Shown here: positions 9,023 to 18,852 of the stretch, one piece after another
How positions within the stretch are numbered: the first letter of the stretch is position 1
Layout: the number at the start of each line of letters is the position of its first letter
DNA from: Lachnospiraceae bacterium FE2018
GTDB lineage: Bacteria > Bacillota > Clostridia > Lachnospirales > Lachnospiraceae
DNA: 64,000 nt
Direction: 5' to 3'
NCBI GenBank assembly: GCA_000702845.1
Contig: JNKK01000003.1
Location: 62,001-126,000, forward strand
Notes under the pieces: model-generated
What the model saw: only the letters and a program-made list of their open reading frames with translations
Database searches by the model: none
Told to the model about the DNA's origin: nothing
Translations under genes and position numbers: made by a program

Positions 9023-11224
9023 TCAGCCCAGATCCATCTCAATCTCATCCACGATATCAAAGTGCTCATCTTCCTCCCGCAGTCTGCAGTCACCGTACAT
9101 CAGACTGAGATTCGGGTTATAATACGGATCGCCGGCCTCGAGTACATCTTTCCACTTGTCACGGAAATACTTGATCTCTTTCTTGAATCGTTCATGTTTC
9201 TCCGGAGTCTCTTCATAGCCGCGGCTCTTGGATTCATAGTGAAACAGCTCTGCTGCCGGATTCTGTACAATCAGTGCGCCGGTTTCCCGCACTTTCAGGC
9301 AGAGGTCAATATCATTCAGGGCCACGGTCAGATTCTCGTCCAGCCCGCCGATCTCTTCAAAAATACTGCGTTTGATCATCAGACATGCGCCGGTAACCGC
9401 GCTGACGTCATAGATTGCCCGCAGTCTTCCCATATAGCCGGCGTCCTCACGGAGTTTTCCGGTCAGAACATGTCCCGCAAATCCGCCGACACCGACGACG
9501 ACACCGCAGTGCTGGACCGTCTCGTCCGGATACAGCAGCTTGGTGCCGGCTGCGCCGACGTCCTCCCGCTGGCAGTAGCCGAGCATCTGCTCGATCCAGT
9601 CCGGCGTGATGACTTCGGTATCGTTGTTCAGCAGCAGCAGATAATCGCCTGTCGCATACTGTGCGCCGAAATTGTTGATCTTTGCGTAGTTGAATTTGTC
9701 CTTATAGTGAAGAACACGAACCACCGGTTCCGCTGAACCTGTCAGTTCCTCATAATACCGGAACGTCTCTTCCTCCGTGCTGTTGTTCTCGATCACGAGA
9801 ATCTCGAGATTCCGGTAGGTGGATTTCTCAAGAATTGAGTCGATACACGTCTTCAGCACATCGCGGTTGTCCTTGTTTGGAATCAGGATCGACACCTTCG
9901 GATTATCATGCACAAGCAGCTTTGCCTGGTACATGATGAAAATGTCTGTATAATTCAATTCAGCATCGAGGCCGCAGCGGTGATAGTGTCCTTCAAGTGC
10001 TTTTCGCGCAGATTCAATTGCGTAGGTTTTACTCTCCGGATTGCGCGCCGTAGATGACTCCGACTCGCGCCAGTGATACAGGATTTTCGGTACGTGGCCG
10101 ATCCGTTTCGTCTGCTCACTGCAGCGCAGGAACAGATCCCAGTCCTGTGCGCCGTCACAGTCACTGCGGAAGCCGCCGATGGTGTGCATCACAGATGTCC
10201 GGATGCAGAACAAGTGACAGATATAGTTAATACTGCGCAGCAGATCGATGTTAAAATCCGGTTTAAACCGCGGCGAGCGGAAATGCTCTCCCGCCTCGTC
10301 CGTCAGATCCTCGTCCGTATATACAATATCCAGTGTCGGATCTTCGTTCAGCAGCTTTACAATTTCATAAAGCGCATCCTTCTCGATCACGTCATCGTGG
10401 TCTGAGAGCAGAATATAATCGCCGGCAGCCATTTCCAGCGCAGCATTGGTATTGCCTGCGATACCGGCGTTTTCTTTAAGACGCTGGTAGCGGATCCGGC
10501 TGTCTCCGGAAAAATCCGGCTGATACCGCGCCTTCAAATGCATTTCCACTGCCCCTTCCGTGCTGCCGTCTGCGAGACACAGTTCCCAGTTCTCATAGGA
10601 CTGTCCCTCAATCGAATCCAGAAGCACATCGAGATATTTCAGATTTGTATTAAAAAGCGGAATGGCGATACTGATCTTCGGACGGTTTGTAAATGCTGCC
10701 GCTGTCTCTCGCTGCACTGCGAGCTGCGCCTCCGTCACACGCTGCTTCTTGAACCACGCGTCGTACTGCACCTGTTCTGACGGTGCCTGCTGATCCCGGC
10801 GCAGTGCCTTCAGGCCGCCGTTGTTAAATACATACCGAAACCCTTTTGCCCATGTCGCCGGTTTGAACCAGTCGGCAAACGGAAGCGTGCGCACGGCCGC
10901 ACTCTGTTCCTTGAGAAGATTAATCTGAAAAAGCTGCTGCTCGTTCACATCCGAGAAAATAACATACATCTTTTTTCCCGTAACTTCGCCGCGCTGCACG
11001 TACAGATTGAATCCTGTATCCTGCCGCTCTGTAATCGAAAAAAGCCTGTCGATATCGATGCGGCGGCTGCGCCGTACGATAGCGGGAATTTCCCGTTGAT
11101 TCCCGTCCAGTACACGGATCTCACAATTACCGGTGGAACTGTAGGCCCAGCCGGTAACGCTGATCTCGGTGCTGCTCTTCTCCCAGCGGTCAATATGTGC
11201 GGAAATAGTGTGTGTTCTGCTCAT
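9023..11224 (-). CDS. Two-domain GT2 glycosyltransferase (rhamnan/galactan-type)
   Basis: A 733-residue protein with three parts. Residues 1-110 form a beta-rich accessory domain. Residues about 182-400 are a first GT2 domain with ISIAIPLFN, an SDHDD acceptor/metal motif (274-278) and a YTDED motif. Residues about 440-690 are a second GT2 domain with VSILIPNKD, IENNST, NNDTE and NDIDLCLKV. Both domains keep the acidic residues expected for activity, so the enzyme could build a polymer with two alternating linkages. The pathway for dTDP-rhamnose is in the same operon, so rhamnose is a reasonable donor, though this is an inference. The C-terminal domain is closely similar to that of the neighbouring 1114-residue protein (11323-14667), which points to duplication. 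Confidence 0.88.
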   Translation of the reverse strand: MSRTHTISAHIDRWEKSSTEISVTGWAYSSTGNCEIRVLDGNQREIPAIVRRSRRIDIDRLFSITERQDTGFNLYVQRGEVTGKKMYVIFSDVNEQQLFQINLLKEQSAAVRTLPFADWFKPATWAKGFRYVFNNGGLKALRRDQQAPSEQVQYDAWFKKQRVTEAQLAVQRETAAAFTNRPKISIAIPLFNTNLKYLDVLLDSIEGQSYENWELCLADGSTEGAVEMHLKARYQPDFSGDSRIRYQRLKENAGIAGNTNAALEMAAGDYILLSDHDDVIEKDALYEIVKLLNEDPTLDIVYTDEDLTDEAGEHFRSPRFKPDFNIDLLRSINYICHLFCIRTSVMHTIGGFRSDCDGAQDWDLFLRCSEQTKRIGHVPKILYHWRESESSTARNPESKTYAIESARKALEGHYHRCGLDAELNYTDIFIMYQAKLLVHDNPKVSILIPNKDNRDVLKTCIDSILEKSTYRNLEILVIENNSTEEETFRYYEELTGSAEPVVRVLHYKDKFNYAKINNFGAQYATGDYLLLLNNDTEVITPDWIEQMLGYCQREDVGAAGTKLLYPDETVQHCGVVVGVGGFAGHVLTGKLREDAGYMGRLRAIYDVSAVTGACLMIKRSIFEEIGGLDENLTVALNDIDLCLKVRETGALIVQNPAAELFHYESKSRGYEETPEKHERFKKEIKYFRDKWKDVLEAGDPYYNPNLSLMYGDCRLREEDEHFDIVDEIEMDLG

Positions 11225-11322
11225 ATGGGCTCCTCTGACTTGTCATCTGCCTGACAGAATATCCGTTTATTCTTATCAATAATTTTGTTGGCCGTTTTGT
11301 TCTGATCCATTTCGCCTCTGCC

Positions 11323-14300
11323 TTATCTGGGCCGGTAAAACGGGTCACTCTCCGTCGACAGATTCCTGTTATAGAAGGGATCTCCGGCGCATATCTCATC
11401 CCGCCATTTCTCAATAAACCAGATAATCTCCGAATAAAACCGGTCTACTTTTTCCTGCGTGTCCTCCAGACCGCGGGAGCGCGATTCCTTGTGATACAGC
11501 TCCACATCGCCGCAGTAGACGACCCGATTTCCCATTTTCCGCACCTTCAGACAGAAATCCACGTCATTAAATGCAACCGCCAGGGATTCTTCCATGCCGC
11601 CGGCTGCCTCATAGACAGACTTCTTCACCAGAAGACACGCCGCAGTCACAGCACTGTAATCCACTGTGCTGACTGCGCGGTAACCGTATCCCGGGTCCGT
11701 TTCTTCCAGATCAGAAAACAAATGTCCTGCGATTCCGCCGATGCCAAGACCGATCCCGCCGTGCTGCAGTCTGCGGTCCGGATACAGCAGACGCGCGCCT
11801 GCAATCCCGACGTCTTCCTGCTGTACAGCTCCGACAAGCTGCCGCAGGGCATCCGGACTGATCAGTTCGGTGTCGTTATTCAGCAGCAGCAGGAATTCTC
11901 CCTTTGCGAAACGAACTCCGAAATTGTTGATCTTCGAATAGTTGAATGGATCTTCATAGGTGACGACTGCCACGTTCTGGACCTCCCGGCTGTTCCGGTT
12001 CCGCTGCTCCAATTCCCGGTAATATGCAAATGTCTCAGCTTTCGTACTGTTGTTTTCTACGATGATCCACTCAAAATTTCTGTATGTGGACAGATTCTCA
12101 AACGATTCAATACAGGCCCGCAGATCCTCTGCATGATCCTTGTTCGGAACGATGATCGAGACCAGCGGTTCTTCCTGCAGCTGATAGTTTGTGCGAAAAA
12201 CCGGAAACGCCGGATCCTCCGTAACCGCTGCCGAAATACCGCAGCGCTGATTATGCTGTTTCAGTGCTTCCAGTTCCAGCTTTCTGGTCATTGCTTCCTG
12301 CCGCAGTTCTGCGGACGTTTTCCCGCGAACAGAAATTTTCCGGAAAAGGATCTCCGGAATGTGACAAATACCGTTTCCTTCGTCTGTCCCCTGCAATTCT
12401 GCCGCGTGCAGTACCAGATCATAGAAAAATCCGTCACCGGTCTGCAGCTTGTTCAGCGGGAAATCTTTTGCCGCCCGGCTTCTGATACAAAAGCAGGGCC
12501 CGATATAATTATAAGACCGCAGGTAATCGATGCTGAAATCCGGTTTAAAAACAGGATCAAATGCAGTCATTCCGTCTGTGGTCACACGGTCTTCATCTGC
12601 ATAGAGCAAATACGGCACAGATTGCCGTATAATTGCTGCTGCAAAATACTGCAGTGCATCCGGCGTCAGGCAATAGCCTGCCGGCAGAAACACCAGATAA
12701 TCACACGCCCTGACTGCCTGTGCAATCAATTTACGCAACACCGTTCCGGTATAGATTTTATAATAATTATATGTCTGCCGCTTAACGGATGCCTGCGATG
12801 CCGTGTAATGATGGCTGTCAAAGCGACCGCGCAGCAGGATGATGCCGAATCTGGGCTGTCGGCCGGATCTGCCGGATTCATTTGTTGTTGCCTTCGATTC
12901 TGGATTTTCTTCCGGATGACGTCCGGCAAGCCGCTCCCGGATCCAGCTGTCATAGTTCTCATCAAACGGCCGGTTCGGCCGGGTCTGCAGCATATATTGA
13001 TAGCCCCTGTACCCGTGTCCGAGCAGGTACATGCCGTGTTTTTTGATTTTCTGCAGTGTTGTCAGCTTCTCCGGCTGCAGCGGAGTTGTTTCTGTGCCGC
13101 CTGCATCAGCTGACCGTTTTTCCTGTGCATCCGCCTCTGAGAGATATTTATGCAGTGGAATGACATCTCCCTCGATCCATTTCTGGAACTGATTTTCCAT
13201 GTCGAGGTAAACATCCAGATTGCCGGAAAGGCCGCATTTCTCATAAATTCCCGCCTGCAGAAATGCATCTGCGGCAGGATTGCCGTCCAGATAATAATGA
13301 ATAATCCGCCAGATGAGGAATTCCACCGGTACAGGGATATCTGTTGTCCACTCGCAGTCAATCATCTGATATCGGATTTCATTTTCCGTATCACGCTGAC
13401 CCGTCCTCTGGATGTCCGGTTCCAAAGCCTGGCAGTTTTCTCCTGTCTGAATTATATTTTCCAGAATGCAGTCAATATTGGACAGCGGCAGTGTCTTCCT
13501 CCAGGAAGCCTCATGTGCCCGGTTGCCAAACAGTTCTGCAAAAGCAGGGGTAAAATGGAATGGAACACATTTTTCTCCCGGAATGATATTCCTGATAAAA
13601 TTACAGACTGCATGAATTGCCGCATCTGCACCTTCTGTCCGGAAAATTTTGTCAATGATCTGTCCGCAGTTCTGACCCGGCAGGTATTCGAATTCGATGT
13701 AGTTTATCTTCTCGCCCTGCTCCTTCACAAAACAACGGTTGATCCCGATTCCTGTACCGCGGTACTGTTCACGAAGTCTCTCTGAAACTTCACCAATCCG
13801 CCGGATGTGTGCTGCCGCCTCCTGGGAAGCCGGATATTTTCGTACGACCCGATTTTCACCCGCGCCATTTCCCGGCCGGCCCGGCGTTTCCTCTGATTCA
13901 GACAAAACCGGTTCAATGCCGGCAGCAGAACAGGTCTCCGTCTGCTTCGTATCTGCATTCGTCAGAATCTGTGTATAGACAGCGCATTCAGATCGTCTTT
14001 CATTAGAAAATTTGGTGTAGAGACTGACCGGGGTTCCGGGTTCCGGCTGCCTGTGCGACAGGTAAATCAGCACACTTTCCGATTCCGGATCCGAATCTGA
14101 TTCTGTAAGATCTGAAAAGGAAGTGACTGCTCTCATTTCCATCGGAAACCGGTACTCCGGCCGGATCCTGTATCTCTGTACGCCTGCAAACGAAGAAGTA
14201 TCCACGGACTGCAGCACATCTGCGGAATCCGCCAGCAGGATCTGTCCGTCAGCTGACAATAAATGATCCGTCAGAATTTTTATAAAGAACGCTGTATCTT

Positions 14301-14667
14301 CTCCGGAAGATTCTTCTGTTTCTCCAAATATACGCCTGCACCGATCCGCAGCCTGTTCTGCTGTCCCGATTAATGTGATCAGATCATAGGTTGACGCAGT
14401 ACAGAGGTCTGTTTCATGCAGCAGACTGACGTTCGCGTGTTTCGCACAAACCTTCTTCTGTACTTCCATTTCCTTCTCAGTGAAACAGACTGCCGTTACA
14501 TGCGCACATTTTTCTGCGAAATACGAGGTAATCGCAGCACTGTCCGCACCGATCTCCAGAACGCGTTCTGTCCCGGTCAGCTCCAGTGTGCGCACGAGAT
14601 TGACACGAACCGGTGAAAATGTATTTAATTCCGGGTACACCGGCAAATCTGTCAATCTGAGCATCAT
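11323..14667 (-). CDS. Giant fusion: methyltransferase-like, kinase-like and two GT2 domains
   Basis: A protein of about 1114 residues starting at the ATG at 14667, which has a GGGG ribosome site 8 bases upstream; an earlier TTG is less likely. Residues about 20-170 resemble a class I SAM methyltransferase, with RVLEIGADSAAI in the place of motif I but without its usual second glycine. Residues about 270-500 are a region with a DCEW motif that faintly resembles a kinase-like fold (weak). Residues about 605-740 align with the first GT2 domain of the neighbouring protein, but the SDHDD metal motif is replaced by LPAGY (661-665), so this domain is probably inactive. Residues about 834-1080 form an intact GT2 domain with IVPNKD, NNDTE (930-934) and NDVDFCLKV. 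It probably extends the same polymer as its neighbour. Confidence 0.82.
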   Translation of the reverse strand: MMLRLTDLPVYPELNTFSPVRVNLVRTLELTGTERVLEIGADSAAITSYFAEKCAHVTAVCFTEKEMEVQKKVCAKHANVSLLHETDLCTASTYDLITLIGTAEQAADRCRRIFGETEESSGEDTAFFIKILTDHLLSADGQILLADSADVLQSVDTSSFAGVQRYRIRPEYRFPMEMRAVTSFSDLTESDSDPESESVLIYLSHRQPEPGTPVSLYTKFSNERRSECAVYTQILTNADTKQTETCSAAGIEPVLSESEETPGRPGNGAGENRVVRKYPASQEAAAHIRRIGEVSERLREQYRGTGIGINRCFVKEQGEKINYIEFEYLPGQNCGQIIDKIFRTEGADAAIHAVCNFIRNIIPGEKCVPFHFTPAFAELFGNRAHEASWRKTLPLSNIDCILENIIQTGENCQALEPDIQRTGQRDTENEIRYQMIDCEWTTDIPVPVEFLIWRIIHYYLDGNPAADAFLQAGIYEKCGLSGNLDVYLDMENQFQKWIEGDVIPLHKYLSEADAQEKRSADAGGTETTPLQPEKLTTLQKIKKHGMYLLGHGYRGYQYMLQTRPNRPFDENYDSWIRERLAGRHPEENPESKATTNESGRSGRQPRFGIILLRGRFDSHHYTASQASVKRQTYNYYKIYTGTVLRKLIAQAVRACDYLVFLPAGYCLTPDALQYFAAAIIRQSVPYLLYADEDRVTTDGMTAFDPVFKPDFSIDYLRSYNYIGPCFCIRSRAAKDFPLNKLQTGDGFFYDLVLHAAELQGTDEGNGICHIPEILFRKISVRGKTSAELRQEAMTRKLELEALKQHNQRCGISAAVTEDPAFPVFRTNYQLQEEPLVSIIVPNKDHAEDLRACIESFENLSTYRNFEWIIVENNSTKAETFAYYRELEQRNRNSREVQNVAVVTYEDPFNYSKINNFGVRFAKGEFLLLLNNDTELISPDALRQLVGAVQQEDVGIAGARLLYPDRRLQHGGIGLGIGGIAGHLFSDLEETDPGYGYRAVSTVDYSAVTAACLLVKKSVYEAAGGMEESLAVAFNDVDFCLKVRKMGNRVVYCGDVELYHKESRSRGLEDTQEKVDRFYSEIIWFIEKWRDEICAGDPFYNRNLSTESDPFYRPR

Positions 14668-14748
14668 AAATCCCCACAATACAGGTATGTTTGATTTTCC
14701 CGCATCACGCTTCTGAATCCGCTGGATTCCCCTGTCTGCAGACAGTTG

Positions 14749-16197
14749 TCAGCACTTCTCAACCGTTGTGACAGAATTCATATCATAAAATCCCACCGTG
14801 TTCTTATCGGAAATAACTGTGATGTTCAGCAGATCATAGCAGCGGTGGTACGCGTGCAGCTCGCCGTTGATAAATCCGGTGCATGACAGGGACAGCAGAT
14901 ACTCGCCGCCCTGCAGGTTCATGTCCTGTTCAAAGCTTGCCACATAGGTCTCGCCCGCCTTTGCCAGCGGCACGACAACCTTCTCGAACATGGTGTTGGT
15001 GCCTGTGACATCAACACCCTTTATGGTCTTAAATGTAAAGGTAAAGATCGGATCTTTTACATCTTCATTGAAGTGAATCTTGGATTTGATCGTAAACCGC
15101 GTTCCCTTAATGATAGAACTGCTGAAACGTCCGCCGTCATCCAACACCGCATAGTCAATAATCTCTGCCTGACGGTCGCCATATTCTTCGACATCCGGAT
15201 TTTTCCGGTAGTGACTTTTCCAAAGGTGCTTTGCAGCGATTCCGGAAGTACTTCCGCCTGCCGGTGCGTTTGTTCCGCTTCCAGCAGATCCTGCTGCAGT
15301 TTGATGCCCTGCTGTTCCTGCAGAAATTTCCTTGTCAGCCGGTACGCCTGATCCATCTGTTTTCCCTGCTCCGGATTCAGTTCCTTCATCCGCGCGGTCA
15401 ATCGGGAATCCGTCTGCGTCTTTCTCCTGCAGCCGGTCAAATGCATCAATTTCCTCGCCGGCACCGGTCAGAATCTTCTTGTAAAGATTCACCATGTCCT
15501 TCGGCGTACCTTCCGCAAGCATTTGACCCTTATTGAGCAGAATGACGCGGTCACAGTATTTTGTAATACTGCTGAGATCATGGCTGACAAACAAGATCGT
15601 TTTGCCCTCCGCCTTAAAATCATCAAATTTCTTATAGCATTTATTCTGGAAGAATACATCACCGACCGAAAGTGCCTCATCCACGACGAGAATCTCCGGA
15701 TCAATGTTAATGGCCAGCGCAAATGCAAGGCGGACAAACATACCGCTCGAATACATTTTAACCGGCTGATGCACAAACTCGCCGATATCTGCAAAGCTCA
15801 GAATGCTGTCGAGCTTCGCGTCTACCTCTTCCCGCGTGTAGCCCATCATCGTGCCGTTCAGGTAAATATTTTCAAGACCGGTATATTCCTGATTGAATCC
15901 CGCACCAAGCTCAAGCAGCGCTGAAATCCGGCCGTCGATCTCCAGTGATCCTTCCGTCGGCGAAACAACACCGGTAATGATCTTCAGAATCGTCGACTTG
16001 CCGGCACCATTCGTCCCGATAATTCCCACGGTCTCGCCGCGGTGAATATCAAATGAAAGATGATGCAGCGCATAGTGCTCCCGATAATGACTGTGCTTCG
16101 AAAAACCCAGTGCATCCTTCAGCCGGTCCGAATTCCGCTCATAGAGCTTATATATTTTACTGATGTCTTTCACACGAATCGCATAATTCTCAGACAT
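14749..16197 (-). CDS. wzt: O-polysaccharide ABC exporter ATPase with Wzt-type C-terminal glycan-binding domain
   Basis: A 482-residue ABC ATPase. The nucleotide-binding domain covers about 1-245 with Walker A GTNGAGKS, signature YSSGMFVRL, Walker B ILVVDE and the switch SHDLSS. A Gly/Ala/Ser/Thr-rich linker (about 275-325) follows and then a beta-rich C-terminal domain (about 340-482) matching the Wzt C-terminal fold, which in known exporters recognises the finished end of the glycan before export. It pairs with the permease encoded at 16392-17201. The linker is unusually long and low in complexity. The gap between the two exporter genes holds a long inverted repeat. Confidence 0.9.
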   Translation of the reverse strand: MSENYAIRVKDISKIYKLYERNSDRLKDALGFSKHSHYREHYALHHLSFDIHRGETVGIIGTNGAGKSTILKIITGVVSPTEGSLEIDGRISALLELGAGFNQEYTGLENIYLNGTMMGYTREEVDAKLDSILSFADIGEFVHQPVKMYSSGMFVRLAFALAINIDPEILVVDEALSVGDVFFQNKCYKKFDDFKAEGKTILFVSHDLSSITKYCDRVILLNKGQMLAEGTPKDMVNLYKKILTGAGEEIDAFDRLQEKDADGFPIDRADEGTESGAGKTDGSGVPADKEISAGTAGHQTAAGSAGSGTNAPAGGSTSGIAAKHLWKSHYRKNPDVEEYGDRQAEIIDYAVLDDGGRFSSSIIKGTRFTIKSKIHFNEDVKDPIFTFTFKTIKGVDVTGTNTMFEKVVVPLAKAGETYVASFEQDMNLQGGEYLLSLSCTGFINGELHAYHRCYDLLNITVISDKNTVGFYDMNSVTTVEKC

Positions 16198-16233
16198 GTA
16201 TTTTCCTTTTCTGGCTATCTCGAAACACTTTGC

Positions 16234-16380
16234 AGGCGGAAGAACAATCCCATTGTTTTCCGGTCATCTGCGAGGCCGGTCCTTAGCGATGGCTTTTTCA
16301 AAAGCCGGAGCTTAGTACCGCTGCACGAGCAGCTAAGTGCGAACGGGCCGTGAAAACAATCGGATTGTATCTTCCGCCCT
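16234..16380. repeat. Long inverted-repeat element inside the exporter operon
   Basis: The 194-base gap between the permease and ATPase genes contains two arms, 16234-16263 and 16348-16380, that are reverse complements apart from three single-base bulges or mismatches (core GGCGGAAGA, ACAATCC, ATTGTTTTC). The interior holds a further small hairpin (GGCTTTTTCAAAAGCC, 16291-16306). There is no T tract and no reading frame that looks real. The structure resembles a miniature inverted-repeat element or an RNA fold that sets the stoichiometry of the two exporter subunits; neither is shown. Confidence 0.7.
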
Positions 16381-16391
16381 TCATTTACAAG

Positions 16392-17201
16392 TTACATCAC
16401 ATCTGCGAAATGCGGCTGCAGCTTCCGGAATGTACGCATCCCGCCGATCATCAGCAGAACTGTCAGAATCCAGAAATATGCTGTCAGTCCCGGACGCTGC
16501 CAGAACCACACATCATTGATCAGTGCATCCCGGTATCCCATGACAATATAGAACATCGGGTTCAGTTTCAGCAGTGTCATGACCCATCCGGGCAGCTGCA
16601 TTGCATCGATATTCCACATAATCGGCGTGAACCAGACGCCGATCTGCAGGACAATATTGACGATCTGCTGCAGGTCCCGGAAAAAGATCACAATGGAACT
16701 GGTCCAGTATACGATTGCCGTCACAATCAGAATCATTGCAATGGAATAGTACAGAATCTGCAGCATATACAGGGTCGGTCTGAAGTGATAAACTGCGTAC
16801 ATAACCAGCGTGAATGCAATAAAAAACAGGTGCACGAACAGGCTGGAAATCACTTTGACCACCGGCAGTGCGCTGATCTTAAATACGACTTTCTTTACCA
16901 GGTAGCTGTAGTCCAGAAGTGCCCGCGTCCCCGCATTAACTGCATCCGAAAAATAGAACCACGGCACCAGTCCGGCAATCAGCCAGAGGACATATGGCAC
17001 CGTAATTCCCGCTTTCGTACCCTGTGTCCCGGCATGCAGGGCCTTCTCAAATACAAACCAGTACACAAACACTGTGACAACCGGCTGCACAAAAGCCCAG
17101 ATAATGCCGAGATACGAACCGGCAAATTTTCTCTTAAAATCATTGCGTGCCAGCGAGCCGATCATTCGCCGGCTCCCCAGCACTTCCTGTGGAATCGTCA
17201 T
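16392..17201 (-). CDS. wzm: O-polysaccharide ABC exporter permease (Wzm type)
   Basis: A membrane permease of about 269 residues with six predicted helices. The segment FKRKFAGSYLGIIWAFVQPVVTVFVYWFVF near the N terminus is the ABC-2 polysaccharide permease signature. I chose the ATG at 17201 over one 17 codons earlier because the earlier start lies inside rfbC and an AAAGGA site precedes the later one. It pairs with the Wzt-type ATPase downstream and would export a complete undecaprenyl-linked glycan. It is clearly different from the TagG-type permease at 3695-4492. Confidence 0.88.
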   Translation of the reverse strand: MTIPQEVLGSRRMIGSLARNDFKRKFAGSYLGIIWAFVQPVVTVFVYWFVFEKALHAGTQGTKAGITVPYVLWLIAGLVPWFYFSDAVNAGTRALLDYSYLVKKVVFKISALPVVKVISSLFVHLFFIAFTLVMYAVYHFRPTLYMLQILYYSIAMILIVTAIVYWTSSIVIFFRDLQQIVNIVLQIGVWFTPIMWNIDAMQLPGWVMTLLKLNPMFYIVMGYRDALINDVWFWQRPGLTAYFWILTVLLMIGGMRTFRKLQPHFADVM

Positions 17202-17217
17202 ATTGTAAATCCTTTTA

Positions 17218-17799
17218 TTAGCGCATACCTTTCTTGCGCAGAAACGCGTCATAGCTGTCGTTTACCTGGTCTTTGTCTGAAAGAATCAGATCTTCTGCAG
17301 TCATGCCTTCCGGCATCGGCCAGTCGACCCCGATCTCCGGATCATTCCACATCAGGCCGCCCTCATCATTTGGATGATAGAAATCTGTTACCTTGTAGCA
17401 GAATTCCGCATAATCGGAAAGAACCAGGAATCCGTGCGCAAAATTCTTCGGAATAAAGAACTGCTTCTTATTCTCCTCGGAGAGCCGGACACCGAACCAT
17501 TTTCCATACGTCTCACTGCCGTCACGCAGATCAACAGCGACATCAAACACCTCACCCTTAATCACGCGCACCAGCTTATCCTGCGGGAAATTAATCTGAA
17601 AATGCAGCCCGCGCAGTACGCCTTTTCTGGAAGCTGACTGATTGTCCTGCACAAACTGACAGTCTATCCCCTCCGCCGCAAAATCATTGTAATTATAAGT
17701 CTCCATAAAATAGCCGCGGTTATCACCGAAAACTGTCGGTTCAATAATGTGCAGACCTTCGATGCCGCCGCAGTTGTGCTCCACTTTAATTTTTCCCAT
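17218..17799 (-). CDS. rfbC: dTDP-4-dehydrorhamnose 3,5-epimerase
   Basis: A 193-residue cupin-fold epimerase, third step of dTDP-L-rhamnose synthesis. Family motifs: GVLRGLHFQ with the catalytic His, KLVRVIKGEVFDVAVDLR, and FAHGFLVLSDYAEFCYKVTDFYHP with the conserved Tyr/His residues, then the MWNDPEIGVDWP product-pocket segment. Length is normal. An AAGGAG ribosome site precedes the ATG. The gene is separated from rfbA, rfbB and rfbD by a GT2 gene, but all four lie in one transcription unit. Confidence 0.95.
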   Translation of the reverse strand: MGKIKVEHNCGGIEGLHIIEPTVFGDNRGYFMETYNYNDFAAEGIDCQFVQDNQSASRKGVLRGLHFQINFPQDKLVRVIKGEVFDVAVDLRDGSETYGKWFGVRLSEENKKQFFIPKNFAHGFLVLSDYAEFCYKVTDFYHPNDEGGLMWNDPEIGVDWPMPEGMTAEDLILSDKDQVNDSYDAFLRKKGMR

Positions 17800-17843
17800 T
17801 TCTTCTCCTTTTTATTTGGGGATTTCTATTACCCGGATTTGTC

Positions 17844-18809
17844 CTACATATGCAGGAGCGAACACATCACATCCACCACCCATGCTTTTCTGGACTTGAT
17901 TTCCTGATAGCGCGGATTCGCACCCAGCAGGAAAATATACAGGAAGTTGTGATGCGTCACAGCTTTTACGTATTTTTGCATAAATGCTTCTTCTTTGCGG
18001 ACTTCCGGATTGGTCTCACAGATATCCGGATTGATGCGTTTCAGTTCGCGCATGACTGCGCGGTTCTGCCTGGCGTCAACCGTCCGGTACTGAACGGAAA
18101 ACTTTTCTTTCAGAGGAACCTCCGGCACAAGGCCGAGGGCGTTTCCGCCATGTATCCGGTAGCGGAACAGCGGATGATTATAGAAGTACAGCCCGCTCTT
18201 CTCGGATGCAAGCAGATTGATCGACCAGTCATGCGGCAGTTCTGCCGTAAATGTCTCGACAAACCGGTCGGCAATTTCTCTTCGCATGACCTGTGCGCAG
18301 CCCTGACAGAAGTTGTGAATCAACAAATGCTCTGTCTTGACGCGCACAACTGCATCCGGTGCCACGACACGATTGTAAAGATTCTGATTGGACCAGCCGT
18401 GCCGTTTTTTAATCTCAAAACTGTTTCCTTCTCCATCCATCAATGTGAAGGAAGAAGCGAGCACAAGAATTGCCGGATCCCGCTCCAGCATGCCGCACAT
18501 CGTTTCTATTTTCTCCGGCAGCCAGGCGTCATCCTGATCACATAAAAACACATAATCACCACTGCAGCGGCTTACAGCTTCCCGGAAATTCTTCCGGTAT
18601 CCCAGATTTTTCTCATTCTGAAAAATCTGAAGCGGAAAATCCGGATACCTTTTCTGGTAATCCTGCAGCACTTCCAGCGTATTGTCCGGAGAGCGGTCGT
18701 CTACAACAATGACTTCATCTGCAGGCAGTGACTGCGTGCGGATGGAATCCAGCTGTTCTTCTATATATGCCGCACCCTTGTAGGCGGCCATAGCGACCGA
18801 AATACTCAT
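17844..18809 (-). CDS. GT2 glycosyltransferase (rhamnosyltransferase-like)
   Basis: A GT-A protein of about 321 residues when started at the ATG at 18809, which has GAGGAG about 12 bases upstream; an ORF start 40 codons earlier lies inside rfbD. The opening SISVAMAAYKGAAYIEEQLDSI, the VDDRSPDNT nucleotide segment and the DQDDAW acceptor motif are intact and resemble WbbL/RgpB-like rhamnosyltransferases. Its place between rfbD and rfbC agrees with dTDP-rhamnose as donor, but the donor is inferred only from context. Confidence 0.85.
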   Translation of the reverse strand: MSISVAMAAYKGAAYIEEQLDSIRTQSLPADEVIVVDDRSPDNTLEVLQDYQKRYPDFPLQIFQNEKNLGYRKNFREAVSRCSGDYVFLCDQDDAWLPEKIETMCGMLERDPAILVLASSFTLMDGEGNSFEIKKRHGWSNQNLYNRVVAPDAVVRVKTEHLLIHNFCQGCAQVMRREIADRFVETFTAELPHDWSINLLASEKSGLYFYNHPLFRYRIHGGNALGLVPEVPLKEKFSVQYRTVDARQNRAVMRELKRINPDICETNPEVRKEEAFMQKYVKAVTHHNFLYIFLLGANPRYQEIKSRKAWVVDVMCSLLHM

Positions 18810-18852
18810 GATCTGTGATCTGCTCCTCTTGTGGTAAAATGCATCAAAATCC

